From CAYOHP01 sp964403795 [NCBI: uncultured bacterium] (GTDB taxonomy: Bacteria; Muiribacteriota; UBA6191; CAZXTJ01), in NCBI GenBank assembly GCA_964403795.1, contig CAYOHP010000218.1:1-7635 (forward strand): 7,635 bases of DNA. Reading direction: 5' to 3'. Positions 1 through 5,300 of the stretch are shown in pieces. The notes under the pieces were generated by a model. The model worked only from the letters and a program-made list of their open reading frames with translations, was not told the DNA's origin and searched no databases. Both the position numbers and the translations under genes were made by a program. Position 1 is the stretch's first letter, and each line of letters begins with the position of its first letter.

Positions 1-1160
1 ATCCCACCGCCCCGCCCCCGCCCCCGCCCGTGGGCTCCCCGGCTCCCTCGCCGGCGCCTCCTCCTCCCGCACCGACCGCAGCGGTGCCTTCCCCGTCGCC
101 GACGCCCGGCCTGCCTCCCCCCAGCCTGGGGTCCTCCCCGCTGACCAGCAGTCCCAAGGGTCGTCTCGAGGCTCTGCTCCTGGCTGCGGATCTCGACGCC
201 ACCCTGGAACTGCTCGGCGCCGATCCCTCGTTGGGGTCCGGCCTGGGGGCCGCCGGAAGCCGGGCCCTGGTGTCGATGGCCCGTACCGCCTTCGAGTCGG
301 GGCGTCCCGGGCACGCGGTCCGTCTCCTCCAGCCCATGGCCGGGGTGGCGGACCTGGGCCCCGAGATTCCCCTCCTGCTCGCCCGGAGCTACCTCTCGAT
401 GACCGATGGCAAGAGCCGGGATCGGGCCGCCGACCCGCTCGCCCAGGCGATCCGGCTCCAGGACGCTTCCCAGGTGGCGGCCGAGGCCATGACCCTGGTC
501 GAGGCGTCGGGCAAGCTCTCGCCGCAGGCCCGCCTCCCGGTCGAGAAGGTGCTGCTCGAGAAGGCCGCGGAACTGGTTGCGAGGAAGGCGCGAGGCCAGG
601 CCGAGAGCCTGCTCGTCCCCCTCTCGGGTCGCGGTGGGACGGTCGCGGCCGAGGCCTGGGTCCGGATCGGGGAGCTGGCGGAAGGTTTCGGGGACGCCAA
701 GGCCGCATGCCAGGCCTACAAGAAGGGCCTCGATGCCGACTCGGGGTGGCGCTCGATCCTGTCCAGGAAGACCATGGAGGATTTCGCCCGGGAGCTCGAC
801 AAGCGGGCGACGACCGACGCCCTGGCCCGGGTCAGTGCCACCCGGCTGTGGAGGGCGCTGCGGGCCTTCAACGACCATGGGTTCGAAGCGTCCATGAAGG
901 AGCTCACCCAGGTCGTGAAGCACCATCCCGAGGCCAGGCCAGCCCTCAGTCGCTACTACTCCGAGGCGGGCCTGCGGGTGCTGGCGCAGGGACGCAGGAA
1001 CCTGGTGTTCCCGCTCGCCAAGGGTGCCCTCGATCTCGACAGTCGGAACCCCCTGGCCCACAAGGTCCTCGGAGACTTCTACCTCGGACCCGACGGTGCG
1101 GTCGAGAAGGCGCTGTACCACTACCGGGCCGCGCTCCGGGGCATCGGCCTGGCGAAATGA
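1..1160 (+). CDS. TPR-like protein with Pro-rich linker, 3' part of gene
   Basis: The reading frame is open from the first complete codon at position 3 to the TGA at 1158-1160, giving 385 visible residues. A GTG at 30 is the first possible start, but it lies inside an unbroken proline run that begins upstream, so the true start is almost certainly left of the window. Visible residues 1-52 are a Pro/Ala/Ser-rich, presumably disordered linker. Residues about 85-385 are helical with degenerate TPR-type units, for example near 88-118, 120-152, 215-247, 280-310, 312-345 and 348-380; the later ones have the usual small/large residue pattern and closing acidic or proline turns. No transmembrane segment is visible. 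TPR folds bind protein partners. The missing N-terminus could carry a kinase, FHA or other signalling domain, as linker-TPR tails often follow such domains, but nothing here shows which. The stop overlaps the start of the MCP-like gene by four bases, so the two are probably co-translated. The TPR call is moderately sure; the specific function is unknown. Confidence 0.8.
   Translation, partial: PTAPPPPPPVGSPAPSPAPPPPAPTAAVPSPSPTPGLPPPSLGSSPLTSSPKGRLEALLLAADLDATLELLGADPSLGSGLGAAGSRALVSMARTAFESGRPGHAVRLLQPMAGVADLGPEIPLLLARSYLSMTDGKSRDRAADPLAQAIRLQDASQVAAEAMTLVEASGKLSPQARLPVEKVLLEKAAELVARKARGQAESLLVPLSGRGGTVAAEAWVRIGELAEGFGDAKAACQAYKKGLDADSGWRSILSRKTMEDFARELDKRATTDALARVSATRLWRALRAFNDHGFEASMKELTQVVKHHPEARPALSRYYSEAGLRVLAQGRRNLVFPLAKGALDLDSRNPLAHKVLGDFYLGPDGAVEKALYHYRAALRGIGLAK
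3..158 (+). other. Pro/Ala/Ser-rich low-complexity linker coding segment
   Basis: The first 52 visible codons of the left-edge gene are mostly Pro, Ala and Ser. They open with a near-perfect C-rich tract (about 3-30) encoding a run of six prolines and continue with SP and AP steps. Such stretches normally act as flexible or extended spacers between folded domains, which implies that a separate folded domain lies upstream of the window. Confidence 0.75.
1157..1160 (+). promoter_or_regulatory. ATGA stop-start overlap, probable translational coupling
   Basis: The TGA that ends the TPR gene (1158-1160) overlaps the ATG of the MCP-like gene (1157-1159). The bases just before it have no good purine-rich ribosome-binding site. 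This arrangement usually means that ribosomes finishing the first gene re-initiate on the second, keeping the two products in a fixed ratio. Confidence 0.75.
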
Positions 1161-2209
1161 GCTCCGGGGGCCAGAACTGGATCGTGGCGGTACTGGCTCT
1201 GGCGGCCGCGTCGGCCGGATCCGGCGGAGGGATCGCCGGCTGGATCGCGGCGCTGTTGGCCGTGGTCGCGGCCTCCGGCGTGGTGGCTGCGTCCCGGGGC
1301 GCCCAGAACCAGGAGCGGGCGCTCCGGAGCGCCCTGGGGGCCGAGGCCGCCGACGAGCCGGGTCCTCGCCTGGCGGCCGCGGTGGCCCGGCTCCGGACCG
1401 AGCGCGATCACCTGCGGACCCGTCTCGACTCCGCCGGGATCGAGATCGAAACCGCCCGCCGAGACCTGGGGGAGGCGCTGGTGGGGTTCCGGGAGGCCGG
1501 GGAGGAGCGGAGGGGGCAGCTCTCCCGCCTCCTGGAACTGGCCAAGGCGCTCCAGGACCTGCCGCGGGAACTGACCCGCCTGGAGGCAGAGGCGCGGGAA
1601 CTGGAGCTGGGGGAAGGCGGGGACAGGACCCGGGTCCAGGCCCTGGTGCTGCGCCTGGGCCAGGAGCTCGAGCAACTGGCGGAGGAGCGGCGCCAGACCG
1701 CGGCCGCTCTGGCCGAGGTGGAGGATGTCGCGGAGCAGACCAACCTGCTGGCCTTGAACGCCGCCATCGAGGCCGCCCGAGCCGGCGAGCGCGGCTCGGG
1801 CTTCGGGGTGGTGGCAAGCGAGATCCGGAAGCTGGCGGAACGGACCGGCGCTGGAGCCCGCATCCTGGGAGAAGCCCAGGCCCGGTCCGAGGGGCGACTC
1901 GGCTCGGTGCGGCAGCTGGCTGCCGATCTCGCTACCCGGCTGGCAGAGATCGGCGAGAGGTCGGTGCGACGGACCGCCCTCGGGGAGCGACGGACCGCGA
2001 TCGCGGGGGAGGAGACCAGGACCGGCGCCGAGGAGGCGAAGCTCCTGGACGACCTGGCGTTCCGGGTCCACGAGGACGGCGAGCTCCTCGACCGCTTCCT
2101 GGCGGCCCGGCGCCGCCTGGATGCCCTGCTCGAATCGCTGGAGGCCGAGGCGACCGCACTCAGCGCAGCCGGGGATCGCCGCTCGCCTCGGGCGGGGGAG
2201 CGTCCCTGA
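1157..2209 (+). CDS. Methyl-accepting chemotaxis protein-like receptor without a sensor domain
   Basis: A 350-residue protein with a classical MCP signalling tip at residues 189-230, including the stretch [19 protein letters not shown] and then [16 protein letters not shown]. The tip positions matching E. coli Tsr N381, E385, R388 and E391 are kept (N201, E205, R208, E211), so CheA/CheW coupling and trimer formation are plausible. Residues 8-21 and 26-45 are hydrophobic, separated by a Gly/Ser turn, and look like a membrane hairpin. Residues about 48-188 and 231-335 are long charged heptad-like helices, the two arms of the receptor coiled-coil hairpin. There is no periplasmic or cytoplasmic ligand-binding domain and no recognisable HAMP. 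No clear methylation-site EE/QE pairs and no C-terminal NWETF-type CheR tether are seen; the end is Arg/Pro-rich. The ATG at 1157 is chosen because it overlaps the upstream TGA (ATGA) and starts just before the first hydrophobic segment. No strong Shine-Dalgarno sequence is visible, which fits translational coupling. The family is clear; the input signal is unknown. Confidence 0.9.
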   Translation: MSSGGQNWIVAVLALAAASAGSGGGIAGWIAALLAVVAASGVVAASRGAQNQERALRSALGAEAADEPGPRLAAAVARLRTERDHLRTRLDSAGIEIETARRDLGEALVGFREAGEERRGQLSRLLELAKALQDLPRELTRLEAEARELELGEGGDRTRVQALVLRLGQELEQLAEERRQTAAALAEVEDVAEQTNLLALNAAIEAARAGERGSGFGVVASEIRKLAERTGAGARILGEAQARSEGRLGSVRQLAADLATRLAEIGERSVRRTALGERRTAIAGEETRTGAEEAKLLDDLAFRVHEDGELLDRFLAARRRLDALLESLEAEATALSAAGDRRSPRAGERP

Positions 2210-2360
2210 GGCTAGGCGCGGTCTCCCGGGTCCTCTGCCAGGCCAGCCAGACGGCGGTCGCCAGGACCAGGGCCGTGACCAGGCCGCCGAGCGGGATCAG
2301 GGCGTTGCCCCCCAGGGTCCGGGGCGGGGCTTCGGGGTCCTGGGGGCGAGGCGATTCCAC
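2160..2360 (-). CDS. Possible small single-span membrane protein, 66 residues
   Basis: A - strand frame runs from a GTG at 2360 to a TGA at 2160-2162. An in-frame TGA at 2367-2369 lies three codons before the GTG, so no earlier start is available. The protein has a polar, proline-rich N-terminus (1-18), a good hydrophobic helix at about 21-41 followed by QRTR, and a polar Pro-rich tail. This would place one transmembrane span with a positive flank, compatible with N-out/C-in topology. The helix start, NALIPLGG, faintly recalls the first helix of HIG1-type proteins, but the second helix of that family is absent, so I do not assign it. The GTG is only 20 bases past the stop of the giant TPR gene, suggesting a shared transcript. 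Against it are the short length, the rare start codon, no clear ribosome-binding site, and a 50-base antisense overlap with the MCP-like gene. Function is unknown. Confidence 0.45.
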   Translation of the reverse strand: MESPRPQDPEAPPRTLGGNALIPLGGLVTALVLATAVWLAWQRTRETAPSLRDAPPPEASGDPRLR

Positions 2361-2380
2361 GGCGGGTCAGGTCCAGGGTC

Positions 2381-5300
2381 TCAGAGCATGTCGGCGCGGG
2401 ACTTCTCGATGTGGACCAGCGAGCGCCGGGCATCCTTGGCGAGGCTCGAGGTGGGGTCGAGCGCGATCACCTTGTTGTACGACGTGATCGCCTCGTCGAA
2501 GTTGTTGAGGATCCGGTAGATCGTCGCCATCTTGAAGTGGGCATCGATCATCCGGGGATCGAAGGTCACGGCCTCCCGGTAGGCGGAGAGCGCCTCGGTC
2601 TTCTGGTTCTTGTCGTAGTTGTCGTTGAAGGCCTCGCCGAGTTCGAAGTGGGCCCGGGCATCGTGGGGGTTGCGGCGCAGCGCCTCCCGGCAGACCTTGA
2701 TCGCCTCGTCGTACTTGGGGGTCCCCGAGAGCGACATCTTGGCGTAGACCCGCTTCAGAGCCCAGGACCCCCACGGGTTGTCGGGAGCCATGGACATCAC
2801 CTGCTTGAACTCGTAGGTGGCCTGGTTGATCTCGTCCTCCCCCAGGGCGAACTCGGTGGAGAGCACCAGGTAGGCGTAACCCAGGTCGAAGTGGGGCCAG
2901 GGATCCCGGGGTGAACTCTCCGCCAGGCGCTGGAGGTTGCGGCGGATCCGGTCGTACTGGACGGCGGCGTCGGCGGAGCCCTCGATCCGCGACTTCCAGA
3001 CGTCGATCAGCCGCATGCGGTAGCCGCCGTGGTCCGGCTGGACGTCGACCAGCTTCTTCAGAGCCTTCTCGGCCGCGTCCCAGTCCTTGGACTCCACCGC
3101 CGAGTCGGCGATGCGGGACAGGGCCGCCACGTTGTCCGGCTCCATCTTGATGACCTGGGCGAGCACCTTGGAGGCGTCCGCCACCCGTCCCATGTGGACG
3201 AAGGTGTCGGCCAGGAAGAGGTAGGCCATCACGTCGCCGGGGTCCATCGTGGTGGCCTTCTGCAGCCACTCGCCGGCCTTGCGGTAGTTCTCCTCGTCGC
3301 TCTTGGAGGTGTCGAGCCGGAGATAGGCGACGTAGCCCGCCAGGAAGGCCCCCAGTCCCCCCGGGGCCGCCCCGCCCGAGGAGTAGCGGGCGACCACCTG
3401 GGCCGGCGACTTCCCCCCGACCTGGTCCTTGCCCTGCACCAGGAAGAGGTCCTGGTACTGGTCGATCAGGAGCATGTGGATGTCCCGCTGGGTCGGGAAG
3501 AGCTCCACGGCCTTCTCGAGGGGCTCGACCGAGCGCTCGAGCTCGCCCATCCGGATCAGGATCCGTCCGTAACGGAGCGCCAGGTCGGGGTACTGGTCCA
3601 GGGCCCCCGGGAGGAAGAACGCCTTCTCGTACTGGATCAGCGCCGAGTCGAAGCGGCACTCCTCCTCCTGGACCCGACCCAGGAAGTAGCGGCTGGGCGC
3701 GTGGTCGGGATCCCGGTTGATGGCGCCGTCGAGGTAGGTGATGGCCTCCTGGCGGCGATCCTTGGCGATCAGGTCGACGGCCAGGCCCATCGACTCGTTG
3801 ATGGCCTCGAGGCGCTCGCTCTCCTCGGTCGACTGGAAGAAGTGCTTGATCTCCTCGTTGTCGGGCTCGAGGAGGAAGACCCGCTTGAAGTAGACCTTGG
3901 TGGCGTCGATGTCGCCGATCTCGTGCGAGATCCGGCCCATCATGTACCAGACCTCGGTCTGGTCCTCGTCGATCTGGGTCGCCCGGTCCAGCCGCTGCAG
4001 GGCCTCCTGGGAGCGTCCCAGCGAGTGGAGCGCCACGCCGGCCTGGTAGAGGGCCCGGACGTTGTCGGCCTCCTTGTCGAGGACGTACTCGGCCTCGGCG
4101 AGGGCCTCCTCGTGCCGCTCCTGGCCGTGGAGCACGACCGAGAGCACGAGGCGGGTGGGGACGTGGTCAGGAGCCAGGTCGCGGGACCTGGCCAGGTACT
4201 CCTCGGCCCGCTCCAGGTATCCCTGCTCCTTGAAGATGTACCCCAGGTGGTAGAGGGCGTCGATGTTCTCGGCGTCCATCTCCAGGACCGACTCGTAGTC
4301 GACGATGGCGTTCTGGATCAGGCCGCGGTCGAGGTAGGTCCGGGCCTCCTCCAGGGTGCGTTCGACCACGTGGGCCATCTCGGCCTTCTGCATCTGGTCG
4401 AGCCGCTCCTTGTAGCGGGGATTGGTGGGCTCGATCTCGAAGGCCTTCCGGAGGTGGAAGACCGACTTCTCCTTGTCGTCCTCGTTGACCCGGAAGTACT
4501 CGCCGAGGAAGAAGTGGGCCGCGGCCTCCCGGGGGTCGTGCTGCAGCGCCTGGCGCAGCGACTTCACCCCGTCGGCGAGCATCTTCTCGTCCTCGTAGAT
4601 GTTGCCCATGTTGATGTACATGCGGCCGAGCTCGGCATGGGCCTTGGAGTTCTCGGGATCGAGCTTCAGGAGCTGCTTCAACTCGACGATCGCCTGGTCG
4701 AGCTTCTCGCCGGCGGCGTAGCACCGTCCCAGTGCCAGCAGGAACTGGGGATCGTTCTTGTGCCGGTCGTAGTCCTTGCGGAGGCTGGCGATGGCATTCT
4801 CGGCGTTGCCCTCGGCCACCAGGATGTCCGCCAGCTGGATCTTGATGGGGAGCTCGAAGGGGCCCTTGGCGTCCTCCCGCTCCAGGAGCTTCCGGGCGTC
4901 CTTGTACCGCTCGGCGCCCAGGTAGGCCCGGGCCAGTTCGAGCACCAGGTCGGTCCCGCCGTGCCCGCTCCGCTTGAGTTCCTCGAGGAGCCTGACGGCC
5001 TCGGTCGGGACTCCCTGGGAGCGGTACACGCTGGCCATCCGCCGCACCAGGTCCATGTCGTCCGGATGGGCCTCCACCATCCGCTGGTAGCAGGCCAGCG
5101 CCTCGCCCTGCCGGTTCAGCTTGAAGAGCACCTCGCCGAGCTGCCCCTGGATCGACATGTCCTCGGGGGCGAGCTCCTCGGCCTTGCGGTACATCTCCAG
5201 GGCCTTCTCGTACTTGCCCTCGGCGGAGAAGATCTCGGCCATCCCGGCATAGACCGCGGCGTCGCGGATGCCGAGCTCGAGTGCCCGCGAGAAGCTCTCG

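Noticed and set aside
707-1156. Extension of the MCP-like gene upstream to an ATG at 707
   Set aside because: The frame is open but overlaps the TPR gene fully and gives Arg/Gly/Pro-rich nonsense; the ATG at 1157 precedes a proper membrane segment and overlaps the upstream stop.
1121-2071. A 316-codon - strand frame opposite the MCP-like gene
   Set aside because: It is a Gly/Pro/Arg-rich shadow of a GC-rich gene; the + strand frame has the unmistakable MCP tip.
2309-2346. Inverted repeat CCCCCAGG / CCTGGGGG as a terminator between the convergent genes
   Set aside because: The 8-base stem is perfect, but the loop is 22 bases, no T-run follows on either strand, and such matches are common in this base composition.
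1024-2487. A 487-codon + strand frame across the MCP-like gene and the intergenic region
   Set aside because: The product is almost entirely Arg, Gly and Pro, typical of an out-of-frame reading in GC-rich DNA.
3314-3358. Hydrophobic stretch GLGAFLAGYVAYLRL as a transmembrane helix
   Set aside because: It is only about 12 strongly hydrophobic residues, ends in charged residues, and is embedded in a TPR array; a diverged TPR helix explains it better.
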